Source of the DNA: Phytopythium helicoides | Taxonomy: Eukaryota > Oomycota > Peronosporomycetes > Pythiales > Pythiaceae | NCBI GenBank assembly: GCA_024867545.1 | Contig: JANFNE010000031.1 | Span: 558,001-622,000 of the forward strand | Direction of reading: 5' to 3' | Length of the DNA stretch: 64,000 nt | Shown: positions 33,252-44,435 of the stretch, piece by piece | Layout: each line of letters opens with the position of its first letter | Numbering within the stretch: the first letter of the stretch is position 1 | Position numbers and translations under genes: made by a program | Notes under the pieces: generated by a model | The model's input: the letters and a program-made list of their open reading frames with translations, nothing else | Told to the model about the DNA's origin: nothing | Databases searched by the model: none

Positions 33252-34481
33252 CTACTTCAGCGTCGAGCTGTTCGTCGATTTGTGTCTGAAGGACCTGGTC
33301 ACGTGCACGATGCTTGAAGTCTCCGGTCGCCGATGTCCTTGAGACGAGTGAGCTCTCACACATCTTTGACTCAAACTCTTCAGAGATAAAAGCTCCAGCG
33401 ATGCTTCGACAGCTTCGCGCCACTTGGATATCGTGTAATCCATCTCCGCCAGCAATTCAGAAGCCGGAATTGGCACATCGCCTCGGCAAAGCTTGACGAA
33501 ACTCGTCCGTGCGACAACGATTCCGTCCTTACCGTTCGTGGTCTCTTGGTGATTCCTCTGCGAGCTTTTTCGGTTGTGATGAATGCTAATGATGCTAGTC
33601 ATGTCCAAGCGCACGCGGCCGCTAACAAACGGGTGAAGCTGGTCGTTATCAACCGAGTACTGAGTAAGGAAGTCGGGGTTGAGGTAGCGCATCTGCTCGT
33701 GCAGAATCTCACGTCCGTCTCGCAAAATGTTGGCGCTCAAATCACAAAGCGTCTTCACTCGAGAGTACGTATCGCACGGCAGTCGGATGGAGTAATTGAG
33801 TAGAGGTCGAGAGTATTGGCGCTGCACAAAGATTCGGTTTATAAGCACTGATTAGATATTGATTGTCTCCAACGAAGATCAAACGCCACAAACCAGAGAC
33901 TGAGATATAGCGGAAATACCACGAGCAATCCAAAGCTGCTGGAGGTGTGCTATCTCGCGCAATCTTTCATTGACTATCCTAGCCTTGTCCAGAGACGGGA
34001 GATGCCCAGCGCGGCTGACAGCTTTCTGCATCAAGAAGTCGATATGCGCTTCGAGCTTCGGCACCTCGAGCTTCAGATATTCGATTTCCATCTGCACACG
34101 AACAAGCAAAGTGAAGCGAATAGTTAGTTCTCGCATCATCGCCACTACAATCATGACGTAAAAACACACCCTCCGTGCTGTATCTGTTCGGATGCCGGAA
34201 ACTCGTCGCGACTTTGACTCCGCGATGTGATGAATCGATCGGGAAGTAAATATGGGTCGCTTCATCAATGGTGCTTGGCCATGCTCTGATATGCTTGACG
34301 CCAGTTCTTCGAGCTGCTTGCTGAAGTCTTGGGTAATGAAGCGGTTGAAATCGTGAATGGGTGTTGAATCTGTTGCCGGCACCCTCGTGCTCTTCTTTTC
34401 TTCGATGTCGCGGTTGACATCAACCGCGAACCAGCTTAGCAGGTCGTCAAACCAAGCGAGCGGTAGCGCGGAATCGGTCAT
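33252..34481 (-). CDS. Family copy 18 (subfamily A), C-domain internally deleted
   Basis: Exons 34481-34170, 34091-33894 and 33821-33252, about 359 aa. Exon 1 and exon 2 have exactly the lengths of copy 2 (312 and 198 nt): PLAWFDDLLSW N-terminal motif, RTDTARR at the donor, LKLEVPKLEAHIDFLMQKAV and ARGISAISQSL. Exon 3 starts RQYSRPLLNYSIRLP and LCDLSANILRDGREIL but then jumps from RYLNPDFLTQYS straight to VDNDQLHPFVSGRVRLD, skipping about 120 residues that in copy 2 hold landmarks ii-iv. The frame is kept. The C-terminal tail is Ser/His/Arg-rich and unlike that of copy 2. Either a decaying gene or a naturally shortened protein. Confidence 0.78.
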
Positions 34482-35239
34482 CGAAACAATACCCTATCCT
34501 GAGTAAATTACGAACTGACAGCCTCAAAAACTAAACGAGGGATGGATTGGCCGGAGAAGCTATGGTCAGGCACAGCCCAAGGTTCGTCTTTGTAAGGCAC
34601 GACGCTGCGTGCACGTGCACGACTACCGGTACATGCCTCTGTAGCAGTACCCAGAACCTCACCACCGAAGGTTCAGATCACTTTGGAATTAGTGATCGAA
34701 GATTAAGTGAATGCCTCAGGCATAGCAATACGTAGCAATCGCTGCACTGACGATCTCCAGTCATAAACATGCTAACGGGGGGAATAAGCAGGGAATCTCC
34801 ACCAACTAGCGCAAATCACGTGCAATCCTCCTTACGGAGGTAAAACGAGGTCGACACGTATTTTGATTCGTGATTGCATTTCCAGTGTAACACCGATGTG
34901 CGTTATCTTGTCCCACAGTTTGTGAAATCTCCGCTCGCACACGCTATCAATTGCTTGCTTCACCGAGGACTCATCAGCATGTCTGACCTTGCCTTACCTA
35001 CACATGGCAGTTTTCGTGGATTTGAGAGCTTACTGGCGCCTTGCAATCCACAAGGCGCCGAGACTCATCAGGTGGCGAACTCGTTTGTGACCGCCTACGG
35101 CCACAAGCATCCACATCAACACAAATGAATGCTGGAACCGGAATTCATCAGAACATCGACAAATACCTCGACTTTGAGAAAAATATAGAATATGTCCTCG
35201 GATTTTGGAACGACGGCAATGAAGGTGTAGTTTTTAGTA
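34482..35239. other. Intergenic between copies 18 and 19
   Basis: Upstream region of copy 18 and 3' flank of copy 19; only short open frames with no recognised domain. Confidence 0.5.
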
Positions 35240-36920
35240 CTAACTCCATGGGAACATCGAAAACTCCCTCCCCCGAGGCAACGCCAGTCCGGAAGGATTA
35301 TATGGAGGAGGCACCGCGACACTGCTGGCGCTCATCGTCTCCATTATCACCATGTGGACGCTCTTGCTCCATGCATCCATTTTATCCCGCAGATCAATCC
35401 AGCCGATGCGAGGAACAGGAAACTCGGGGTGACGCAGTCTCGAGTGTGACCAGCGGATGAGTACCACAACTTGCTCTCTCTTCCCCTCAGGCGTCGTCCG
35501 CCAGTATGGCTTCACTTGTATCACGTTGCTAACGTCCTTGCGAATGCGCTCGCTTGGGCGGTACGGATGACGCTCATCAACGTCCACAAAATCTGACACA
35601 ATAACGCCAAATTCAGTGTCCTCAGTCGCACCTGAACCAGCTTTCGAGACTGTAGACCTTGCAAAAAACTGCGAGAATAGCACCGTATTGGATTCCATCT
35701 TGACATGGTGAACTGTAGTCGAAACGATTTTGTTCTGAGAAACGCCGTCCGCTGCGATGTCGTCGTCTTCTCGGATCGTCAGATGGCCCAGCTTCTCGGA
35801 TATGCTGATCTCGGCATTGCACATGTAGTAGATAAGCTGGTCGAACACGCGCCGTGCACTCGACATGCCCTCAAACTGGCTGATCGTGAACTGGCACGCG
35901 TAAAAATCGCCCTCACTCGATTCGAACCGAAAGTCCTCGTCCATTGGCACCCCGATATCAACGTCTGGTAGTCTGGTCTCCAAAAACTCTAGCGCATCTT
36001 TGATCTTTTCCTCTTTCATGCCCAAGAGGAGTGCTCGTCGCGCCTGGAGGTCGTGGCTCAAGTGGATCGTTCGCTGGATCGGACTTCCACCTCGAATGGC
36101 CTGCATCACACTCCCAAGTCAGTGGTTGAGTGGCAGTATGGCAATCGCGAGCACTCATAACATACACATGCGGTTGACTCGGTAACCATCTTTCGGATCG
36201 TTGCAAACTCGAGCTGCTGCCGCTTCAACAAGTGGCAGAGCACGTTGTGTGACGTAGACTTCTGCTCAAGTGTCTCCTCTTCTTCGCTCTCGACCGTCGT
36301 TAGGTTTAGAGCACGTCGCTGCAGCTCCACCATCCTGCAGTTCAACTCCTCCAGCTCCTTCTGCAGCTTCTCCTTCTCCTCCTACGTTCAGCCACCGTGA
36401 GTCCTCGTCCAACCCTAGCAACAACAACCCAGCCGCACACCTTGCGGATCGTGTGGGTGGCCTTGCGGTAGCCACGCACACGCTTCTTCCTCACTAGCTC
36501 GCGCACCTCGTCCGACTTGGCGCTGCCAGCCGTCGTCCCTCCGTCTTCTGCTCCGGAATCGCTGGCCGTGTGCTCCCCATCGTCCAAATCTTCCTCGAGT
36601 CGCTGCGACGCCGGACTTGCGAGCCTCCGCTTCTTCCCAACTCCAACTTTAGTTCTTTCAGCGTCTGCTTCAGCCTGCGAGCCGTGCGTTGAGCCACTAA
36701 ACGCCGACGCCTTCAACACCTTCGTAGCAGCCGGCGGCGGCCACTGGCGGCCGGGAAAAGCGCTCCCGAGGCCCACAGAAGCGCTCTCAACCTGCGGAAA
36801 TCGCGACTCGAGCGCTACTGGAGCTGCTGGGGCTGCTGGAGATGCCACCGAGGGCGTCGGAGGCCCCACAGATGCGTCGGAGGCGGCCGAAGACCGAGCT
36901 TCAGCGCCATGGACCGGCAT
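35240..36920 (-). CDS. Family copy 19 (subfamily F), long N-tail
   Basis: Exons 36920-36441, 36381-36166 and 36100-35240, about 518 aa. The N-tail (about 145 residues) is Ala/Pro/Ser-rich, then acidic (EEDLDDGEHTASDSGAEDGG), ending in the strongly basic VRKKRVRGYRKATHTIRK. Exon 2: EEKEKLQKELEELNCRMVEL to RKMVTESTAC with a GTATGT donor. Exon 3 begins AIRGGSPIQRTIHLSHD; AEISISEKLGHLTIREDDD, VKMESNTVLFSQFF, DERHPYRPSERIRKD and MDAWSKSVHMVI follow. Ser replaces Gly in the WGxxM position. The tail is Pro-rich (VPPPYNPSG). Confidence 0.87.
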
Positions 36921-37356
36921 GATGGGGACGGTCTGTCTCTGCTGCTGCGCTAAAATTGGGCAAATCAATTATAATAGTCATTCATAATCATGTCGTGTTT
37001 ACGATCGCAATGGACAATTTTTGTTTGGTTTGTCGCAGGTTGAACGCACTCGCTGTCCTAGACGGCATACAGGACAGTTTAGGAGCTCCGTCGGCTGAAG
37101 TTTCCTGGTCGACGACCGAATGGGTTCTCGTGCTTCACGCGCAGCTTTGAACAGCTTGAAACACAAGTTGCAGGAAGGAGTTCCCTCTCGTCGAGGATCT
37201 GCACGAGCAGCTGCAGTGGTTGCATCTCGGCATTGGCATTGGCAGCACAGAATTTGGACGCACACGATGACGATCCCTTGCAATCGGCTCTTCTGGAACA
37301 TCCCAAGCAAGCAATCGGCGTCATACTGCCGTTATATTACACTCATGATCAAGCCT
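36921..37356. other. Intergenic between copies 19 and 20
   Basis: Upstream region of copy 19 plus a cysteine-rich minus-strand frame (37324-37079 and 37310-36999) that I could not assign to a zinc-finger family. Probably non-coding. Confidence 0.45.
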
Positions 37357-38614
37357 CTACGTGGGCTCACCCTCCGGAAACAGGCTCTCCAGCAGCGTCT
37401 GCTGGATCGAGCGACCCCACCGGTCCATGGCGTCCTGCAGCTCGAGCCAGGATTCCTTGGCCACTGGGAACGTTGGCGTACGCAATCGAGAGTACATCCA
37501 TCGAGTCAGCACCGTCACGATCTCGTCGCTGTCCGAGATGCCGAGTTCGCGCTGTGTGTAGCTGCGAACCTCCATGATGGCGGCGAGGTCCTTCCGCACT
37601 CGGTCTGCTGGTCGGTACGGGTACTTGGCGTCTCGGTCGACCGTGTCCAGCACGAATAGACCGTACTCGGGGCTACCTGGATACTCCGAGTCGGCCGCGT
37701 TGAACTCAGAGAAGAGAATCGTGTTGGACTCCATCTTCACACCGGAGCCAATTGTCGAGACGAGGCGGTTCTGTGCGATCCCTTCGACGCAGCCGTCCTC
37801 GTTCTCGCGCACCGTCACATGCCCCATCTTCTCCGTCATGCTAATCTCGACGTTGGACATGTAGTACTGCATGAGGTCGAACACACGCCGCGTGCTGTAG
37901 ACGCCCTTGAAGTGGAACGCCGAGAACCGTGCGGCGCAGAACTCGCCGTCGCTCGTCTCGAAGCGGTGCTCCTCTCTGACAACGGGGTACGGTCCGAGTG
38001 CGGGCCTCCTCGACTCGAAGAACAGCTTGGCTCGCCGCAGCCGTCTGTCTCTCGACTTCTTCAAGCTGGCGATGCGCTCGTCGCGGTCGTACACGAGGTG
38101 TATAGGTTCATGAATCGGGTTTCCTCCCTCCAGACTCTGCATCACCACCACCACCATCAGCCTGGGTCCACCAACCACTGCATCATCCTAGCTGCACACT
38201 CACGCATAGGTTGTACCCTGACATGATGGCCATGACCCTGGCGTACTCTAGCTGGTTGGTGACGACCTTGTCCCTCACAGCCTGCAGCGCCGGCGCGTGC
38301 CCGCCGTCCACGACCTGCCAGGCCTGAATCTCGCTCGCGCGCCGCCGGAGCTCCGCCACGCGCGCCTGCAGCTGCTCCAGCTCGCCCGCCAGCCGCTCCT
38401 TCTCCTCCTTGCGCAGCGTGTTGGTGCCCTTGCGGTACTTGCGCTGCCGCTGCCGCGGCGCCGCCTCCGAGCGCGCAACCTCCGCGTCCGACTGCACGCT
38501 GCTGCTGCCGTCCGTCAGCGGCTCCTCACGCTCACGTCGACGCCTGCCGCGGCCCTCAGCGCCCGTCGCCGCCGCCGACAGCAGCGACAGCGCGCAGCAG
38601 CCGGCGCCGTCCAT
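37357..38614 (-). CDS. Family copy 20 (subfamily F), intron 1 lost
   Basis: Exons 38614-38204 and 38136-37357, about 396 aa. As in copy 8, the basic block (RQRQRKYRKGTNTLRK) is followed directly by EEKERLAGELEQLQARVAEL, so the intron that splits this junction in the neighbours is missing. Helix ends AIMSGYNLC at GTGAGT. Exon 2 starts SLEGGNPIHEPIHLVYD and has VEISMTEKMGHVTVRENED, VKMESNTILFSEF, DAKYPYRPADRVRKD and MDRWGRSIQQTLLE. The N-tail is short for subfamily F and Arg/Glu-rich. Confidence 0.87.
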
Positions 38615-38798
38615 GGCCGTAGCTGCTCGGTCCTTTCTCAACTGGCACGACGATGACGCCGGGGAGGGTTTTTGGCCAATGACCCACCACCCACCACCGA
38701 TTTTAGGTTTAACACAGCGGTTTTTTGAGGAAAAACACAGACATGAGAAATTGTACTGTACGATGTTGCACCCAAACACCCGACGCGCGACTTGCGAC

Positions 38799-40196
38799 TT
38801 ACTGCAGCTCCAGGTCGTCCAGCCGCTCCGCGCGGAGACCGCCGTCGTGCAGCAGCAACTGCATGGAGCGCAACCAACGCTCGGCGTAGTCCCGGAGCTC
38901 TCGCCAGCCAGAGGAGCTCACAGGAGAGCTTGGGTAGTGCAGACGCAGGCTCACCCAGTGCTTGAGCACCACCACCTGCTCGGTCTCCTCTGGCCGCTCG
39001 GGCCTCGGCCGGGAGTGCGTCGACAGGTACAGGATGGAGCTCACGTCTCTCCGAACTCGCGTCGCCGGCTCGTACGGGTGCAGGTCGTCTTCGTCGACAA
39101 AGTCTGACACGATGATGGCCTCGGTGCGGACCGACCCATCCTCGGCCACCACGTCCTCGCATTGCGTGAAGTAGATCGAGTTGCTCTCCATGAGCAGGTT
39201 GTGCAGCCGTGTCGTCGACACCAGTCGGGCCTGCGTCAGACCAGACTCGTACCGGTCGTCGCCTTCGCGGATCGTGATGTTGCCCAGACGCTCGGAAATG
39301 CTAATCTCGATGTTGCAAATGTAGCTCAGCACGGCGTCGAACACTTGCCGAACGCTCGAGGCGCCGTCCAGCTGCACGACAGCAGCGTAGTTACTGCAGT
39401 AATCTCCGTTCGGAGCCTCGAAGCAGTGCTCTTCTCGCATGGGCTTCAGAACGTCCATGCGGGGAAACCGACTCGTCAAAAAGTCTTCTGCGTCGGCGAT
39501 CACCCTGCTCTTCATGCCCATCAGCGTGTCATGGCGTTTGTCTTCGCTCTGCTCCAGTTGGATGTAGTGGTGGATGGGACTGCCGGCTTGTGTGTCCTGT
39601 GAGCATCGAGTTGAAAGGTTAGCAGAATGATTGGTTGGCGAGTACTTGAGCTGGCTCAACTTACAAACAAAAAGTACTCGGACATGAGTGCGTGCACGCG
39701 CGCGAGGTCGATCTGTTGGCTCTGGATAGCGCTCCGCAGCACTCGATTGGCAACAAATTTCTCCATCGAAGTCTGTTCGTCGTGCCTGCAGGTCTGCATC
39801 GCTCGTGACTTGAGGTCCTCCATTTGCGAGTGTAGCACCGCCATCTCCTTGAGCAGCCTCGCCTTCTCCTCCTACCACGGTATCGACACAATGAGTTCAA
39901 CCGCTCTCGTGATCCCACCCGCTTAACCGCGCACGTCTGACCTTCCGCAGCGTGTGTGTGGCTTTGCGGTATCGGCGCTTGGGCTTCTTGCGAGGCTGTT
40001 CGGGTTCTTCATCATCCGGCGAGTCTCCGGAGCCGCTGCCACTGTCGCTCGCGCGTTTCTTTCTCAATAGACCACCAGAATGGCCGGCTGAGTCAGCGAG
40101 AACTCCATTGGCCTCAGTCTCGGCCTCGAGTGCCGACAGCCACAGCTCGTCCGCCGTGGCGGCCAACAGCGCCGTGAAAGTCGGAGACACCGACAT
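38799..40196 (-). CDS. Family copy 21 (subfamily F)
   Basis: Exons 40196-39942, 39871-39665 and 39596-38799, about 419 aa. The start at 40196 aligns with copies 22 and 23 (MSVSPTFTALL against MASPPSFVALL). The N-tail has a hydrophobic-acidic stretch (ADELWLSALEAETEA), an acidic SGDSPDDEEPEQ and the basic block RKKPKRRYRKATHTLRK. Exon 2: EEKARLLKEMAVLHSQMEDL to HALMSEYFLF. Exon 3: DTQAGSPIHHYIQLEQSE, IEISISERLGNITIREGDD, LLMESNSIYFTQ, DLHPYEPATRVRRD and AERWLRSMQLLL. Copies 21-23 form a tight trio in tandem. Confidence 0.89.
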
Positions 40197-40586
40197 ACCG
40201 CCGATTTGAGTCAGTGGCGTGCCGCCCAAGCGAGCTCGGGCTTACGGAGCTGCGGTTGTCGCACACACCGGACACGTAATCTGCTCACGGTCGCGCATCC
40301 ACAACAACGGATGCTCGCGAGGTGCTCTTGGTCGAAATGACTCGGTGCAGGGAGCTCCCCACCTCATGCGAGTAATCGACTAGCTGATTGCGCCACAAAC
40401 TGAACCACGACTGGACAAAGCAGTTGATAGGTGGGCAAGTGTGACACGACCTGCGTCTGCTTCAACACCTTCACTCGCATGCGCGAAAGCGCTGCTGACT
40501 TTATCACGCAAACCAACTTCGTTATCTCGGCCATCTAGGACCACCAACCAACAACGCTCACACCACCGATTGAGCCGCACCTACCA
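40197..40586. other. Intergenic between copies 21 and 22
   Basis: Upstream region of copy 21 and 3' flank of copy 22; nothing recognised beyond that. Confidence 0.5.
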
Positions 40587-41995
40587 TTACATGAGCTCGA
40601 TGTCGACGAGTGGCTGCTGGCGATTGCTACCGTAGTGGAAACCATTCCGAACGATTTGATGCCAGCGTTCGGAGCAGTCGCGGAGCTCGCGCCAACCCGA
40701 TGAAGACACTTTAAAACTCGGGTAGTGCAAGCGTAAGCTCACCCAAAGTTTCAGCACCACCACGTCTTCAAACTCATCTTCGTCGCCGTCAATCTCGCTC
40801 CGCGACCTTGGTCGTGGATACGACGAGATTTGAGTAACTGCGTTGACGTCGCGACGGACCCGATGCACTGGATCATACGGATGCAAATCATCCTCATCGA
40901 CAAAGTCGCACACGATCATACCTTCCATGCGCATCTCACCATCTTCACCTTTGACTTCCTCGCATCGAGTGAAGTAGATGAAATTTGACTCCATGAGTAG
41001 TCCTGTTGATGGCGTCGTTGATACCAAGCGGTTCTGCATCAACCCGGACACGTTGCGGTCGTCGTCATCTTCACGAATGGTAATGCTACCCAGACGCTCC
41101 GATATGCTGATTTCGATGTTGCAAATGTGGGCGACCAACGAGTCAAAGACTTCACGCACACTTGTTGCTCCCTCGAGTTGTTCAACCATAGAAACATGGC
41201 TGCAATAGTCGCCGTTCGGCGCCTCAAAGCAGTGCTCTTCGCGTATTGGCTTCAGAACATCCATCCGAGGGAAGCGTCTATCGAGATAGCTACGTGCGTC
41301 CATGATGACTTTATTCCTCATCGCCTGAAGCGTGCCGTGGCGCTCGTTCTCATCACGCTTGAGGTGGATGAGGTGGTGCGTCGGACTGCCAGCTTGCGTG
41401 TTCTGTAGAGTGCATCCAGTCTTCAGTTTCAAACAATGATGATTGCCACATTCATCGATCGCCAACTTACGAAGAGGAAGTACTCGGACATGAGCCCGTG
41501 CACACGCGCGAGGTCGATCTGCTGGCTCTGAATGAGACTCCGCAGCACTCGATTGGCAACAATCGTCTCAGTTGCGCCTCGGTTGCAAGATTGCAGTGCG
41601 TGAGCCTTGAGGTCCTCCATTTGCGAGTGCAGCACTGCCATCTCCTTGAGCAGCCTCGCCTTCTCTTCCTGCCACTCCCAACTTGCTTGTCAGTCGCTGC
41701 TGCGACAACCAGCGCCTCCTACTCGCCACAGACCCACCTTTCGGAGCGTGTGTGTGGCCTTGCGTCGTCGTCTCTTGGGTCTGGCCACGGTCTTCTTGGC
41801 CTCGTCGGCCGAGTCGATCGACTCGCTGTTGCTCAAGCGAGTCTTCTTCTTCTTCTTTGCTGGCGCTTCCTCGGCTTCTACTTGGTCCAAGTCGCTTGCG
41901 TCACCGCTTTGAGCTTCCACATCAGCCGACTCCAGCTCCAGTAGCCACAGTGAGTCGTCGAGCAGTGCTTCGAAGCTCAGAGGCGGGGACGCCAT
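40587..41995 (-). CDS. Family copy 22 (subfamily F)
   Basis: Exons 41995-41738, 41668-41471 and 41402-40587, about 423 aa. N-tail MASPPLSFEALLDDSLWLLE, then acidic, then PKRRRRKATHTLRK. Exon 2: EEKARLLKEMAVLHSQMEDL to HGLMSEYFLF with a GTAAGT donor. Exon 3: NTQAGSPTHHLIHLKRDENE, IEISISERLGSITIREDDD, LLMESNFIYFTRCEEVKGED, DLHPYDPVHRVRRD and CSERWHQIV. The C-domain is very close to that of copy 23 (long shared runs between the YFTRCEE and HYPSFKVSSSGWRELRD segments), pointing to recent duplication. Ends in an extra VDIELM tail. Confidence 0.9.
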
Positions 41996-42411
41996 GATTC
42001 GGCAACTGAGACCTCGCACTCGTGAAGGAGCGATTGATTATTGTACGATAGTGGCGCCAGAGTCCTTGATGAATAATCGCGCTCGTGATGATGGCACTGC
42101 TGCGACAAAAGTTGTTGCTGATGCCTTGACGAACTTCACACGCTCAACTCTGAGCTACACCACGACAATCTTCGTCCTTTTCGAGTGGCGTAGAGTTCAC
42201 GTTGCCACTGACTGGCATGGCGTAGGCGTGCTCAGCGTGGTGCTTACACGCTGATTGGGTGATCAGCTAGTGACTGCAGTGGCGACTTCCTCGGCACGTG
42301 AGCTCCCGGCGTTGAGCTCAATCACGAGCGGCATGGTGCTGAGAGCACGAGAAAAAAAAAAAAACAAGAGCACCAATTGAGTCACATATAGATTTTACAT
42401 GGGCTCGAAGT
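41996..42411. other. Intergenic with an A13 run
   Basis: Upstream region of copy 22, including TGAGACC at 42007-42013, and the 3' flank of copy 23 with 13 consecutive A at 42352-42364. No gene seen. Confidence 0.5.
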
Positions 42412-43788
42412 CTACAAATGGTCGCTACCATTGTGGAAAGCATGCCGAACAATTTGCAGCCAGCGTTCAGAACAGTCACGGAGCTCGCGCCAACCCGACG
42501 AAGACACTTTGAAACTCGGATAGTGCAAGCGTAAGTTCACCCAATGCTTCAGCACCACCACATCTTCAAACTCGTCTTCTTCCCCCTCGATCTCACCTTC
42601 ACCTCGTGACTTCCGTCGAGGGTGTGATGAGATTTGAATTACGGCGCTGACGTCTCGACGGACCCGATGCACTGGATCATACGGATGCAAATCATCCTCA
42701 TCTACAAAGTCGCACACGATCATACCTTCCATGCGCGTCTCACCATCTTCACCTTTGACTTCCTCGCATCGAGTGAAGTAGATGTAATTCGACTCCATGA
42801 GTAGTCTGGTCGATGGGGTTGTCGATACCAGCCGATTCTGCATCAACCCAGACACGTTACGATCATCGTCTTCACGAATAGTGATACTGCCCAGACGCTC
42901 CGATATGCTGATCTCAATGTTGCAAATAAGGGCGATCATCGAGTCGAATACTTGACGCACACTTGTTGCTCCCTCTAGCTGCACAACTGCGGCAAAGTGG
43001 CTGCAATAGTCTCCATTTGGAGCCTCAAAGCAGTGCTCTTCGCGCATAGGCTTCAGAGCATCCATCCGAGGGAAGCGGCTATCAAGATAGCTACGTGCGT
43101 CCATGATGACTTTGTCCCTCATCGCCTGAAGCGTGTCATGGCGCTCGTTCTCAACACGTTTGAGGTGGATGAAGTGGTGCGTCGGACTGCCAGCTTGTGT
43201 GTCCTGTGGTAAGCATGTCGTTTGGTAAGAAGATCTCTTTATCACTCTCACCGTACATCCGTCGACCGCTCACATACGAAGAGGAAGTACTCGGACATGA
43301 GCGCGTGCACACGCGCGAGGTCGATCTGCTGACTCTGGATGGCTCTTCGCAGTACTCGATTTGCTGCAACCTTCTCTGTCGAGCTTTGGCCGCTTTGGCC
43401 GCAGGACTGCAGTGCGCGCGCCTTGAGGTCCTCCATCTGCGAGTGCAGCACCGCCATCTCCTTGAGCAGCCTCGCCTTCTCCTCCTGCCATTCTCATCTC
43501 ATCAGCCAAACAATCGCATCCTTCTCCTCAAGCCTGTCGTTAGCCCACCTTCCGCAGTGTGTGTGTGGCCTTGCGGCGTCGTCTCTTGGGTTTGGCCACG
43601 GGCTCCTTGACCTCGTCGGCCGAGTCGATCGAGCCGCTGTCGCTCGAGCGCTTCTTCTTCCTCGCCGGCTCGGCCGAGTCGCTCGAGTCGCCGTTTTGAA
43701 CGTCCGCGTCTTCGTCCGCCCCATTTTCCAGCTCCGACGACCACAGCGAGTCAGCCAGCAGCGCCACGAAGCTCGGAGGCGACGCCAT
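42412..43788 (-). CDS. Family copy 23 (subfamily F)
   Basis: Exons 43788-43549, 43484-43278 and 43203-42412, about 412 aa. N-tail MASPPSFVALLADSLWSSEL, acidic DEDADVQNGDSSDSAE, basic block KPKRRRRKATHTLRK. Exon 2: EEKARLLKEMAVLHSQMEDL to HALMSEYFLF. Exon 3: DTQAGSPTHHFIHLKRVENE, IEISISERLGSITIREDD, DLHPYDPVHRVRRD and CSERWLQIVRHAF. Near-duplicate of copy 22; the main differences are an EGEIEGEEDEFED insertion and a shorter C-terminus. Confidence 0.9.
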
Positions 43789-44435
43789 TGCTCGACAACC
43801 GCGACCACGCACTCGAGAGCAGCGCGCAATTTGTCAAGTGACGCCCACGAGCGCAATCTCTCGAGTAATCGAGGGATGCAAAGGATGAGTGGTGTCGCAG
43901 GCTGCTCGTGCTGCGACAACAGCAGGGCTGATGCTCGACGAACGCCACACTCGCGACCCTGGGCTGCACCACGGCTGCTATGTGTGTATTCGTCCAGCCA
44001 GCGTTCGCAATCGGACCGTGGCGCCTTCCAGCGTTCGCAACCGCCTTGAGCCTGACCAGACCCACTGTACTGTGCCAAGCAGCTGAGCACAGCGCTCCGT
44101 TGAGCCTCGGGCAGCTCACAGCTCTCAGTCGGACTGGTCGGGGCCAACACCTCTCTGAATTGGCGCTCCTCTACCCACGAGCTGCGCGTGAAACGCAGGC
44201 TGTCCTCACGGTCTCCGCATGGGCTGCGCTCCCTCCCTGTGGGCCACACACGTTGCGTCGGACGCGTTTTCGGTGGGCGCGCAAACGTACTGACGCTCGT
44301 GAGGTGGCGCACAATCTTCGACACCTTCCGTCTCCACATCAGTCGGTCTCCGATGCCTTCCATCGCAAATCGACATTCCACAACTTACCACCTCCACACC
44401 AAGCCAACCCACCGCACCTTTCGACTTCTTTGAGA
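43789..44435. other. Intergenic between copy 23 and the SWEET gene
   Basis: Divergent upstream region: promoter of copy 23 to the left and of the SWEET gene to the right. The SWEET reading frame stays open upstream to 43980, but the residues there look non-coding and precede no membrane or signal feature. Confidence 0.5.

Noticed and set aside
36999..37324. Cysteine-rich minus-strand frames suggesting a zinc finger
   Set aside because: Cysteine spacing does not match a family I can name, and the frames overlap in two phases without splice support.
43980..44435. Extension of the SWEET reading frame 152 codons upstream
   Set aside because: The extra residues have no transporter features; family members start just before the first membrane helix, so the ATG at 44436 is preferred.
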